Source: Clostridium saudiense (GTDB taxonomy: Bacteria; Bacillota; Clostridia; Clostridiales; Clostridiaceae). From it: 64,000 bases of DNA. Positions 28,307 to 37,062 of the stretch are shown here, piece after piece; positions within the stretch are counted from its first letter, which is position 1; every line of letters begins with the position of its first letter. Both the position numbers and the translations under genes were made by a program. The stretch spans positions 62,001-126,000 of the forward strand of contig NZ_CBYM010000003.1 in assembly GCF_000577815.1 (NCBI RefSeq), written 5' to 3'. Under the pieces are notes generated by a model. It was not told the origin of the DNA and did no database searches. It saw only the letters and a program-made list of their open reading frames with translations.

Positions 28307-31300
28307 CTACCTTTCTTGCTTAACTGGTAACACTATAATAAACTTACTTCCTTGTCCTGGTATACTTTTTACGTAAATATCACCATTATGAAGATCAATT
28401 ATCTTCTTGGTAATAGTTAATCCTAATCCACTTCCCTTTTTAACTTCAGATGATGGATCAATAACTTGATTAAATCTATTAAATATTAAATCATGATATT
28501 TTTTATCAATTCCAATTCCAGTATCTGATATTTCTATTCTAACACTATCTCCTAAATCAATAATTACTACCTTTATTACTCCACCTGGCTCTGTAAATTT
28601 ATATGCATTACCAACTATATTAACTATACATCTTTCAATTTCGCTCTTATCAGCTTCTATTATTTTTTCTTCTATCTCAGGATCTACTATTAACTCGATA
28701 TCCTTTGCCCCAATATATTCTTTCATTGATAAGGCTGCTTCTTCAACAACATAAACAATATCTATTTCTTCAATATTTATATTATAACTACCATGCTCAA
28801 TCTTTGAAGAATCTATTAAGTCATTTATTATTTTTAATAATCTTTTGGTATTATTTTTAATAATGCTCATATAATGATCAAGCTTTTCTCTTCCTATACC
28901 CTCTTCATTTTTATTTAATTCTTTTATTAATTGCTCAGTTGAATAAATAACATTTAGTGGAGTTCTTAATTCATGTGATAAATTAATTAAATAACTATTC
29001 TTTCTTTTTTCTAAATCAATTATCCTATTAAATAACTCTGAATTTCTATCCATTTCTTCGCTTAATTCTTTTGTTCTTAATTCAACTAAATTATCTAATT
29101 TTTTAACTTTATTTATACTATTAATAACAAATGCAACTATTATGCCTATATAAAGTAAAATAGCATATTTACTTGCCCAAAATGGATACTTTATATAAAA
29201 GTGAATACTTGATTCTTCTGTAATTAATCCATTATTACTTCTTGCTTTTACTTTAAAAATATAATCTCCTGGTGATAAATTACTTAAAGTAATTGAATTA
29301 CCATCCATTTCAAACCATTCATCACCATTCTCATCTAAGCAATAATAATATTGTATACCACTAACATTTTTGTAATTAGGTAAAAAGTATTCTATAAAAA
29401 TATTATTTTCATAATACTCTAATTTATTAATATCTTTAATGTTTCTTTTAACTCCGTTAACTTTTACTTCGTCTAATATTAAACTATATATTTTATTATT
29501 ACTTTTTATATCTTTAGGTGAAATAATATTAAATCCATTTATTCCACCAAATAATAAATCTCCATTGCTACTCTTTAAATAAGCATTTCCATTAAATTCA
29601 TTACTTTGTAAACCATCAGTAACATCTAAATTAATAATCACTCCACTTTTTGAATCTATTTTAGAAATCCCCATATTAGTACTACACCATATGGCTCCAT
29701 TAAAGTCTGTTAATATACCATATATGGTATTATTAGCAAGACCATATTTTGTTGTATATCTTAAAAATTTATCCCCTGATTTATTAAGTATATTTAACCC
29801 AAAACTAGTTCCAATCAATATATTTCCATAGTTGTCCTCTGAAATAACCCTAATAGAATTATTACTTAAAGAATTTTTATTACCTTTTATATTTTTATAC
29901 ACAGTTACTGTATTATCTACTGGATTTAATCTTATTAAGCCACCTTGCCTAAACATTCCAATCCAATACTCTCCAGAGCTATCTTTAAAAATATCTCCTA
30001 TATAATTGTCACTATAACTATACTTTTTTATGATATAATTTAAATCTATTGATTCCTTTGTCTCTAAGTTTAAAATATATAATCCTTCTTTCGTTCCAAC
30101 CCACAAGTACCCGTCATCATATAATAATCTTTTAACAGTTTTATCACCAGAAACAATAAAATCACTATAATTCTTATAAGTTTTACTACTCTTATTTATT
30201 ATGGTAATACCTTTATCTGTAGCTATATATATTTCTTCTTTATTTCCATCTATATCATAAATATCATCTGTTTTAAAAATATTCATAGTTTCCGAGCTAA
30301 TATTAATTATTTTATCTTTATTTCCATTTAAAACGTCTATCCCTTTATACTTACTACCTATCCAAAGATATCCTTCATCATCTTCATATAAAGCTGTTAT
30401 CATATTGTTACTTATAGTTGAATTATCAAATGGATCATTTTTATAATGTTGAATCTCACTCTCTGGATTAAAAATACTAATCCCTGCATATGTTCCTATC
30501 CACATTAATCCAGTTTGGTCTTGAATTAAAGAAAAAATATTATCATCTACAATAGAATTTCTATCATAGATTTTATTCTTATATGTAATAAAAGTATCAC
30601 TCTCTTCATCTAATTTAGATAAACCCAAATCTGTACCAATCCACATTTGACCATTATCATCTCTTAAAAAGCTTTTTATAAAACTTCCACCTAAAGAAGT
30701 TTTATCATCATTATGTACATATCTTTTTATTTCGTTAGTCTTAATATTAATGCTATATGCTCCTGCATTTCTAGTACCAACCCATATATACCCATTTTTA
30801 TCGTAATATACTTTATATATTTCATTAATCGTCTTTTCATTCTCATTCTCATTTTCACTACTCAATAAAAATACATCTACTTTACCGGAAGTTATATTAA
30901 TCTTATTTACCCCAGTATTTGTTCCAAGCCATATGTTTCCGTCTTCATCTTCAGTTATACTCTCAATATATGTATTTGAAATTTCACTTCTATATATCTC
31001 TTCAAAACAGTCTTTTTCTTCATTATAAATATTTAATCCATCTGCAGTTGCTGCTAATATTTTATTATCTTTAGTTATTAATATACTATTTACATTTGCA
31101 TTAGTTAGATTACCATTATCACTTTTATCTAAATAATTAATTATAGATTGTCCATTATTTCTTATTCTACTTAATCCATCTGCTGTTGCTACCCAAATAT
31201 CTCCATCTTCATCTTCTTTAATATCTAATATATAATTATTATTGATACTATTATTATTCTCTTCAACTCTATATACATTAAATTGATATCCATTATATCT

Positions 31301-31507
31301 ACATAAACCATCGTTAGTTCCTATCCAAATATATCCTTTGCTATCTTGAAAAAGTGCTTCAACAGTTCCTTGGATAAGACCATCTTCTATTGTAATATTT
31401 TTAAAATTTATTTGTTCTTTAGCATAAACATTATATCCTTTCTCAACTCCTAAAATGGCGATCGCTAATAAGGTAATATAAATAACTCTAACTATATTAT
31501 TTTTCAT
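28307..31507 (-). CDS. two-component sensor histidine kinase with extracellular double beta-propeller (Reg_prop / Y_Y_Y)
   Basis: 1066 residues. A signal/anchor helix (about 7-27) is followed by 14 propeller strands of the form DxxGxxWIGTxxGL (about 35-690), a Y_Y_Y domain (about 700-765) and a membrane helix (about 775-797). Then come a HisKA domain with the phospho-acceptor in NLSHELRTPLN (near His845) and a HATPase with N-box NIVGNAYKF, DTGIGI and GSGLGL. Bacteroidetes relatives are hybrids with receiver and AraC domains; this one stops after the ATPase. It should sense an extracellular ligand, perhaps a glycan. Likely first gene of an operon with the radical SAM protein and APC permease. 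No response regulator is nearby. Confidence 0.92.
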   Translation of the reverse strand: MKNNIVRVIYITLLAIAILGVEKGYNVYAKEQINFKNITIEDGLIQGTVEALFQDSKGYIWIGTNDGLCRYNGYQFNVYRVEENNNSINNNYILDIKEDEDGDIWVATADGLSRIRNNGQSIINYLDKSDNGNLTNANVNSILITKDNKILAATADGLNIYNEEKDCFEEIYRSEISNTYIESITEDEDGNIWLGTNTGVNKINITSGKVDVFLLSSENENENEKTINEIYKVYYDKNGYIWVGTRNAGAYSINIKTNEIKRYVHNDDKTSLGGSFIKSFLRDDNGQMWIGTDLGLSKLDEESDTFITYKNKIYDRNSIVDDNIFSLIQDQTGLMWIGTYAGISIFNPESEIQHYKNDPFDNSTISNNMITALYEDDEGYLWIGSKYKGIDVLNGNKDKIINISSETMNIFKTDDIYDIDGNKEEIYIATDKGITIINKSSKTYKNYSDFIVSGDKTVKRLLYDDGYLWVGTKEGLYILNLETKESIDLNYIIKKYSYSDNYIGDIFKDSSGEYWIGMFRQGGLIRLNPVDNTVTVYKNIKGNKNSLSNNSIRVISEDNYGNILIGTSFGLNILNKSGDKFLRYTTKYGLANNTIYGILTDFNGAIWCSTNMGISKIDSKSGVIINLDVTDGLQSNEFNGNAYLKSSNGDLLFGGINGFNIISPKDIKSNNKIYSLILDEVKVNGVKRNIKDINKLEYYENNIFIEYFLPNYKNVSGIQYYYCLDENGDEWFEMDGNSITLSNLSPGDYIFKVKARSNNGLITEESSIHFYIKYPFWASKYAILLYIGIIVAFVINSINKVKKLDNLVELRTKELSEEMDRNSELFNRIIDLEKRKNSYLINLSHELRTPLNVIYSTEQLIKELNKNEEGIGREKLDHYMSIIKNNTKRLLKIINDLIDSSKIEHGSYNINIEEIDIVYVVEEAALSMKEYIGAKDIELIVDPEIEEKIIEADKSEIERCIVNIVGNAYKFTEPGGVIKVVIIDLGDSVRIEISDTGIGIDKKYHDLIFNRFNQVIDPSSEVKKGSGLGLTITKKIIDLHNGDIYVKSIPGQGSKFIIVLPVKQER

Positions 31508-31539
31508 TTATTTCTTTTCCTTTGTGTAAATTGTAGAAC

Positions 31540-31593
31540 TTAATAAATAAATCTTATATTCAATAAAGCTTAAATATAAGATTTATTTATTAA
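31540..31593 (-). other. 21-bp perfect stem-loop in the leader of the propeller-kinase operon
   Basis: Arms of 21 bases (TTAATAAATAAATC then TTATATT, and the exact complement) enclose a 12-base loop. It lies between the predicted start of transcription and the kinase ATG. No U-run follows on either strand, so it is not a plain terminator. Confidence 0.75.
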
Positions 31594-31621
31594 AACCTTC
31601 AAATAATTTTATCATTCTATA

Positions 31622-31649
31622 ATTATAATTACAACTTGAATAATTACAA
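31622..31649 (-). promoter_or_regulatory. promoter of the propeller-kinase operon
   Basis: Minus strand TTGTAA, 16-base spacer, TATAAT. The start of transcription would fall near 31615, giving a leader of about 108 bases that contains the long stem-loop. Confidence 0.55.
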
Positions 31650-31801
31650 ATTAGAATTTATCTTTTTCGCTTTTATTTTACTTTCTTTTCATTTTTTCTT
31701 AATATTTTATACTTTTTCCACAATAATACTACTTTTTTTTGTTAAAATAAGGTTATAATTGAAATCAAATATATAAATAGTGAAATATTCTTGGAGGAGT
31801 A

Positions 31802-33934
31802 ATGGAAAATTTTTTAAATACTTTAAACGAAAAAATACTTATTATAGATTATACCGGTAAAATTTTATTTTTAAACAAATCTCTTCTTATACAGCTTGGT
31901 TATAAACCTAATGAGATAATTAATAAAAACATTTTATCTTTAACATTCACCAAGGACATTAATGCTTTTTTACTAAAAGATACACCATTAAAAAACTTAT
32001 ATATTATTTCTAAAAATTCTTTTCCAATTGAATTTAATATCAATACCTCTAGAGGTTTATATAAAAATACTGATAGCATATTTATTAAGCTTGAAAATTA
32101 TACTGATAATATCACTTGTGATAATCATAAAAATTTTATATTTAATAATAAAGATAATATAAAAAAATTTGAAAGAATAGATAAATCATTAACACTAAAA
32201 AATAATTATGAAATAGATATAGCCAAAAGCAATGTACAATTAAATAGTATTAATAATTTATTAAAACAAAATCTAGATTGTACTAATGAATTTACTTTCT
32301 TTAATGAACTTAGTGATGCTATTTTAGAATCATTAAATTGTGATGAATTTCATGCTTGGATATACTTTAATGAATCATTAATTCCTTATTGTAGTTCTTC
32401 TTACGATGAACTTACAAAGAATTTTCAGTCAATTCAATTAACACATTACCAATATGAAACCCTTATTAAACCTTTTACAGGATGGGGATTATATGATATA
32501 GATTCTTTAGCTTCAAATAAACTTCATAAATATTATAGAAAAACTATAAAGCAAATATGTGTACAACCCATTTTCTATAATAATAAATTTTTAGGATTAA
32601 TTTATATAGGATATAAAGATAAATTTACTCCTGTAGTTAATCGTAATGACTTTATATCTACACTTTGTAATCACTTTGGTATGTCAATGCATAATTATCT
32701 TTTATCTAATAATCTAAAAATAGAATTACATAAACGCCTTAAAACTGAAAAAGAGCTTTCTTTTTTATTAAGAACAGCAACAGATTTAACAGCAACTATA
32801 GCTTCTAACGGAGACTTCTTAAAAATTAATGAAGGTTGGATTAAACTCTTAGGATATACTAAAGAAGAATTACTATCTATGAATTTATTAACTCTAACAC
32901 ATAGTAATGATAAATATAAACTTCATGATTTATTTAGTGGCAACTTAGACTCTATATCAACTATTACCGATTTATGTATTAGGTTAATTACTAAAAACAA
33001 CTGTATAAAATGGCTTAATTGGAATTGTTCCTATATTAATTCAGATAATGTTATTATGTTCACTGGAAAAGATATTACCGATAAAAAAGAATTAGAAATT
33101 GAAAAAAAACTTATGGAAGAGTCATTACATGTAGAAAATATTAAAAATGAATTTTTTGCTAATATATCTCATGAATTTAAAACACCACTTAATATAATTT
33201 TAGCTAGCTTGCAAGTAATTAATCATAATATCTTTAATAAAAATATTAAATTCTCTAAAGATTTCAACTTAAAAAAATATACAAATTCAATCAAACAAAA
33301 TTCTTACAGACTTCTAAGACTTGCTAATAATTTAATTGATATTACCAAAATAGATAGTGGTTATTATGAAATACAGCCTAAAAATTGTAACATAGTTTCT
33401 ATAATTGAAGATATAACAATATCTGTAGCACAGTATATGAAAGATAAAGGCATAGATTTAATTTTCGATACCTCTTTTGAAGAAATAATTATCTCATGCG
33501 ATCCTGATAAGATTGAAAGAATTATGTTAAATCTTCTTTCTAATGCAGTTAAATATACTAAATCACCTGGAATAATAAATGTATTTATTGATAAAACTGA
33601 AGATACTGTTATTATTTCTGTTAAAGATACTGGTATTGGAATCCCTAAAGAAAATATATCTATTATTTTTGAAAGATTTATACAAGTTGATGATACTTTA
33701 ACTAGGAAATGTGAAGGAAGTGGAATAGGCTTATCCCTTGTACAATCGCTTGTTCAAATGCATGGTGGCAAAATTGCTGTTTACAGTACTAAAGATATTG
33801 GTTCCGAATTTACCTTTACTTTACCACTTCAAACTATTAATAATTCAGATATTATTTATAATATAAACGAAGATAGCCATAGTAAATTAGATAAATGCAA
33901 TATTGAATTTTCTGATATATATAGTCTTTACTAA
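31802..33934 (+). CDS. cytoplasmic PAS-GAF-PAS sensor histidine kinase
   Basis: 710 residues without membrane helices. PAS1 is at about 5-70 (LIIDYTGKILFLNKSLLIQL), a GAF-like domain at about 160-300, PAS2 at about 325-440 (KINEGWIKLLGYTKEEL), HisKA with ISHEFKTPLN (near His457) and a HATPase with NLLSNAVKYT, DTGIGIP and GSGIGLSL. RBS GGAGGAG, four bases from the ATG. Divergent from the propeller kinase, with no response regulator in the window. In clostridia such orphan soluble kinases often feed Spo0A; that role is inferred only. Confidence 0.9.
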   Translation: MENFLNTLNEKILIIDYTGKILFLNKSLLIQLGYKPNEIINKNILSLTFTKDINAFLLKDTPLKNLYIISKNSFPIEFNINTSRGLYKNTDSIFIKLENYTDNITCDNHKNFIFNNKDNIKKFERIDKSLTLKNNYEIDIAKSNVQLNSINNLLKQNLDCTNEFTFFNELSDAILESLNCDEFHAWIYFNESLIPYCSSSYDELTKNFQSIQLTHYQYETLIKPFTGWGLYDIDSLASNKLHKYYRKTIKQICVQPIFYNNKFLGLIYIGYKDKFTPVVNRNDFISTLCNHFGMSMHNYLLSNNLKIELHKRLKTEKELSFLLRTATDLTATIASNGDFLKINEGWIKLLGYTKEELLSMNLLTLTHSNDKYKLHDLFSGNLDSISTITDLCIRLITKNNCIKWLNWNCSYINSDNVIMFTGKDITDKKELEIEKKLMEESLHVENIKNEFFANISHEFKTPLNIILASLQVINHNIFNKNIKFSKDFNLKKYTNSIKQNSYRLLRLANNLIDITKIDSGYYEIQPKNCNIVSIIEDITISVAQYMKDKGIDLIFDTSFEEIIISCDPDKIERIMLNLLSNAVKYTKSPGIINVFIDKTEDTVIISVKDTGIGIPKENISIIFERFIQVDDTLTRKCEGSGIGLSLVQSLVQMHGGKIAVYSTKDIGSEFTFTLPLQTINNSDIIYNINEDSHSKLDKCNIEFSDIYSLY

Positions 33935-34000
33935 ACTGTATAATAAGATAAACATTACACGTAACTTTTAATTAGTATAGTTGTTTTTGTAATAAAAAAT

Positions 34001-34033
34001 AAATGGATTATTTTAATAATGTTCCATTTTTTT
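34001..34033 (+). terminator. terminator of the PAS kinase gene
   Basis: AAATGGA pairs with TCCATTT, with an inner ATTAT/ATAAT helix, followed by seven Ts. Confidence 0.7.
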
Positions 34034-34059
34034 CTTTATTACTATAGTAAACAATAGGT

Positions 34060-34088
34060 TTGTTTTCTACTATACTATATATTATAAA
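34060..34088 (+). promoter_or_regulatory. promoter of the class-I amidotransferase-like gene
   Basis: TTGTTT, 17-base spacer, TATAAA, 23 bases before the start codon. Confidence 0.5.
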
Positions 34089-34111
34089 CAATAAATTTTA
34101 TGGAGGTTAAA

Positions 34112-34834
34112 ATGAACAAACCAATTATTGGTATTGTAGGTTCTTTATATACAGAGTGTAATCTTTCATTTGCAGGGAATTATTTTGATTATAATAATAA
34201 TAACTATTCAAAATGTATTGCAAAAGCTAATGGAATCCCCATATATCTTCCTATTATTGGAGATAAAGATGTTTTAGAGGATCAATTATCACTTTGTAAT
34301 GGTATTTTATTACCTGGTGGTGCTGATATCAATCCACTCTTATACAATACTTCTCCAGAAACTCACCTTGGAAAATGTAATGATTTTATAGATTGGTATC
34401 AAATTTCCATAACAAAAAAAGCTTTATCTCTAAACATACCGATATTAGGAATATGCAGAGGTATACAAGTATTAAATGTAGCAGCAGGTGGTACACTCTA
34501 TCAAGATATATCACATACTGTTCCTAATGCAATACTTCATAATCAAAATAGTCATTTATCAAATATCTGTCATCCAATATCAATTAAAGAAAATAGCAAA
34601 ATCCATAATATCTTAGGCGATAAATACATTGTAAATAGTGCTCACCATCAAGCTATTAAAGATCTTGGTAATAATCTTATCGCCTCTTCAACTGCTCCAG
34701 ATGGAATTATTGAATCTATTGAAATGGAAGGCAAAAATTTTGTAGTAGGAGTTCAATGGCATCCTGAAATGCTTTCATTAAAAGATTCTGTCATGCTTCA
34801 ATTATTTGAAGACTTTATTTCTAGTTGTATGTAG
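34112..34834 (+). CDS. gamma-glutamyl-gamma-aminobutyrate hydrolase family (peptidase C26, PuuD-like)
   Basis: 240 residues with the class-I glutamine amidotransferase fold. The nucleophile Cys is in LGICRGIQVLN, the His-x-Glu pair in VQWHPEM, and the family's oxyanion region in LLPGGADINP. Such enzymes release glutamate from gamma-glutamyl conjugates. I start at the second ATG because TGGAGGT sits between the two and serves it as RBS; the upstream ATG is part of the RBS region. Monocistronic. The exact gamma-glutamyl substrate is unknown and no puuABC genes are nearby. Confidence 0.88.
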   Translation: MNKPIIGIVGSLYTECNLSFAGNYFDYNNNNYSKCIAKANGIPIYLPIIGDKDVLEDQLSLCNGILLPGGADINPLLYNTSPETHLGKCNDFIDWYQISITKKALSLNIPILGICRGIQVLNVAAGGTLYQDISHTVPNAILHNQNSHLSNICHPISIKENSKIHNILGDKYIVNSAHHQAIKDLGNNLIASSTAPDGIIESIEMEGKNFVVGVQWHPEMLSLKDSVMLQLFEDFISSCM

Positions 34835-34849
34835 ATTTTTTTTATAAAT

Positions 34850-34886
34850 AAAAATAACAGAATCCACTTGGTACTCTGTTATTTTT
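34850..34886. terminator. bidirectional terminator
   Basis: AAAAATAACAGA pairs with TCTGTTATTTTT (12 bp) between two convergent genes. Confidence 0.85.
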
Positions 34887-34897
34887 TATTTATATTA

Positions 34898-35521
34898 TTA
34901 ATATCCCTGATAAATTGCTACAGCTCTAACTAAACTAGCTTCACTTTGAACCTTTAAAGGTTGTGCAAACAATTGAATTTCTTCATTATATAAAAGCTTA
35001 TTTAAATTAGTTAGATTTTCTAAAAGGAATATATCATTTTCAAACAATACATTATGAATTTCATAATTATCCCTATCTGGCGAAGGCATATCCATTCCTA
35101 ACATCTTAATTTTCTTTTTTATTAAAAGTTCGGCTAACTCCCTACTTACTACTGGATGCTCAGTATAATACTCTTCTTTTCCATAAAAATTATCCCAACC
35201 AGTAAATAATAGAACTATATCATTTTCTTTAATATTTATATAATACTCATCCTTAACATCTATAATTTTCTCACCACGAACATCCAGTAATGCTACATTA
35301 CCTATAAACCTTTCAATTGGATAATCTGATATATAACTTTTATTTTCTTGCATATGTAGCGGTGCATCAATATGTGTTCCTGCATGCATTTCTGTAGCTA
35401 TAGAAAAGCTATTATATCCATTTTCTATATAATCCTTTTCCTTTATTAAATTAACCTCTTTATCTCCCGGATAAACAGGCATTTCATTTTTTATTTCATG
35501 TGATAAATCAATGTACTTCAT
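34898..35521 (-). CDS. cyclase family protein (kynurenine-formamidase-like metal hydrolase)
   Basis: 207 residues. HAGTHIDAPLH (about residues 47-57) is the metal-binding HxGTHxDxPxH motif of the cyclase/kynurenine formamidase family, and DLSHEI opens the protein as usual. Members hydrolyse formamides, isatin or cyclic esters. There are no tryptophan-catabolism genes around, so the substrate is open. RBS GGGGAAG. Ends at the shared terminator. Confidence 0.88.
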   Translation of the reverse strand: MKYIDLSHEIKNEMPVYPGDKEVNLIKEKDYIENGYNSFSIATEMHAGTHIDAPLHMQENKSYISDYPIERFIGNVALLDVRGEKIIDVKDEYYINIKENDIVLLFTGWDNFYGKEEYYTEHPVVSRELAELLIKKKIKMLGMDMPSPDRDNYEIHNVLFENDIFLLENLTNLNKLLYNEEIQLFAQPLKVQSEASLVRAVAIYQGY

Positions 35522-35636
35522 TTCTTCCCCACTTCTCCCTTTGATTGTAATAACCCCTTCTTTTGTTTATATTAACATATTTTACATTTAATTACAATAA
35601 ACTTTCATTATTTCCTTATGTTTATATTTTAAACAA

Positions 35637-35660
35637 AAAGTCAGTTTTTATACTAACTTT
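35637..35660 (-). terminator. terminator of dut
   Basis: AAAGTTAGT and ACTGACTTT pair with one mismatch, followed by TTTTTG on the minus strand. Confidence 0.6.
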
Positions 35661-35671
35661 AAATAAACACT

Positions 35672-36112
35672 TTAATTTGTTCCCGTAGTTCCAAATCCTC
35701 CACGATCACAATTACCAAAAGATTCAACCTCATCAAATTGAATTTCTGGCATTACTTCCATTATTCTAAACTGCCCTATTTTATCTCCAGTTCTTATCCA
35801 TGTTCCATTATCGTGTTTTGCTTGTAAACAGTATACCGGCATATGCCATTGATCATTATCTCCAATATATGTGTCATCAACAACACCAACAGAATTAGTT
35901 TGTATTATACCCCAAGTTTTAAATGTTGAGCTTCTCGGTGCTAAATGTCCTTCCCATCCTTGTGGTAATTCTAAAGCAAATCCTAGTGGTACCATTGCTC
36001 TTTCATTTAGCGGCACAAATATATCCTTACTTGCATAAACATCTATCCAATTACCCTTACTAATTTTCTTTAATTTTGTTGCACCTTCAAAATATTTTAT
36101 TCTTATTTTCAT
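35672..36112 (-). CDS. dut: dUTP diphosphatase
   Basis: 146 residues, a trimeric-type dUTPase: it hydrolyses dUTP to dUMP and pyrophosphate, keeping uracil out of DNA and feeding dTMP synthesis. The five motifs are visible, including PRSS (about residues 60-63), GVVDDTYIGDND, GDKIGQFRI and the C-terminal GGFGTTG that closes over the active site. The start with MKIRIKYFEG was chosen because AAAGGAAG lies 11 bases before it; the longer frame would run into the upstream terminator. Its own unit. Confidence 0.93.
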   Translation of the reverse strand: MKIRIKYFEGATKLKKISKGNWIDVYASKDIFVPLNERAMVPLGFALELPQGWEGHLAPRSSTFKTWGIIQTNSVGVVDDTYIGDNDQWHMPVYCLQAKHDNGTWIRTGDKIGQFRIMEVMPEIQFDEVESFGNCDRGGFGTTGTN

Positions 36113-36154
36113 CTCTCGTATCTTCCTTTCATTTCTTATATGTAATTCTAACAT

Positions 36155-36219
36155 AAAAAAGGATTGCAAGAAAAGTATAATATCTTTAAACTAATATCAT
36201 ACTAATCTACAATCCTTCT
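36155..36219 (-). terminator. terminator of the prealbumin-fold protein gene
   Basis: AGAAGGATTG and CAATCCTTTTTT close a long stem-loop whose middle also has complementary AT stretches; T-run on the minus strand. Confidence 0.75.
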
Positions 36220-36228
36220 GTATTTTCT

Positions 36229-36990
36229 TTAATGATGTTTTATTTTATTTATGACTATAATACTTTCTTCTCTTAATTCATCATTAATAGTCACTTCATT
36301 CCATTGAATATATGTTGGCTTTTCAAAATACTTCCTATTTACAATTTCAATTACCCTATAACTTCCTTCTGCTAAATTATCAAAGATAACAACTCCATTC
36401 TTATCAGTATACTTTGAACTTATCATCTTTGGAGATAATCCGTTTAAAGCATATAAATTTATCTTAGCATCTGAAATATTACTTCCCTTTCTATCTCCCA
36501 ATTTTGATATAACAGTAATCTTTCCAACTATTCTCTTTTCTTTCTTTCTTGCTTTTGTATAATTGCTATTATTTATAATCTTGTCTTCATTTTCTACTAG
36601 CCTTTCTTTTATATTATCATCTTCTAGTACTTTTTGATTAGCATAATTACTATTATCATTTACTTCCTTATTATCATTTACTTCTTCGTTATCATCTATA
36701 AAAGTTGCACCTTGAAGTTCTAAACTAAATCCATTATCAAGATTATAAGTTTTTACTTTCTTTTTATCCTTTTCTGAAATTATTGGTTTATCTACATTTT
36801 CTTTACAACTATTATCATTAGTAGCTTGATCAACTTCAACATCAGTTGCTTTAACATCAGTTGGGTCAACATCTATTATTGTTCCACTAGAATTTGATAA
36901 TTTACCATTTCCTACGTTTGAGTCATTATCTATTGACTTATATTCATTTTCTAATTCGCTATCAAAATCATCTTCTATTCTTATACGCAT
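36229..36990 (-). CDS. acidic protein with a C-terminal prealbumin-like (Cna-B/SpaA-type) fold
   Basis: 253 residues. The first 150 are acidic and low complexity (many Asp, Glu, Asn, Lys; the repeat EEVNDNKEVNDN is visible). From about residue 155 comes a compact beta domain beginning KRIVGKITVISKLGDRKG, with DAKINLYALNG, TDKNGVVIFDNLAEGSYRVIE and ending NKIKHH. This is the pattern of Cna-B/SpaA domains, normally found in surface proteins. Here there is no signal peptide, membrane helix or sortase motif, so its location is a puzzle. RBS AGGAGGT. Function unknown; spore-surface use is possible but unsupported. Confidence 0.75.
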   Translation of the reverse strand: MRIRIEDDFDSELENEYKSIDNDSNVGNGKLSNSSGTIIDVDPTDVKATDVEVDQATNDNSCKENVDKPIISEKDKKKVKTYNLDNGFSLELQGATFIDDNEEVNDNKEVNDNSNYANQKVLEDDNIKERLVENEDKIINNSNYTKARKKEKRIVGKITVISKLGDRKGSNISDAKINLYALNGLSPKMISSKYTDKNGVVIFDNLAEGSYRVIEIVNRKYFEKPTYIQWNEVTINDELREESIIVINKIKHH

Positions 36991-37062
36991 AAAAACCTCC
37001 TAAAACCATATATTTACATAATACGCATTAAGAGGCCATTTTGTGCTTAAAAATTAAATTTT

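Noticed and set aside
28307-31507. Hybrid two-component system (HTCS) with receiver and AraC domain
   Set aside because: The protein ends a few residues after the HATPase G2 box; no receiver or HTH follows in any frame.
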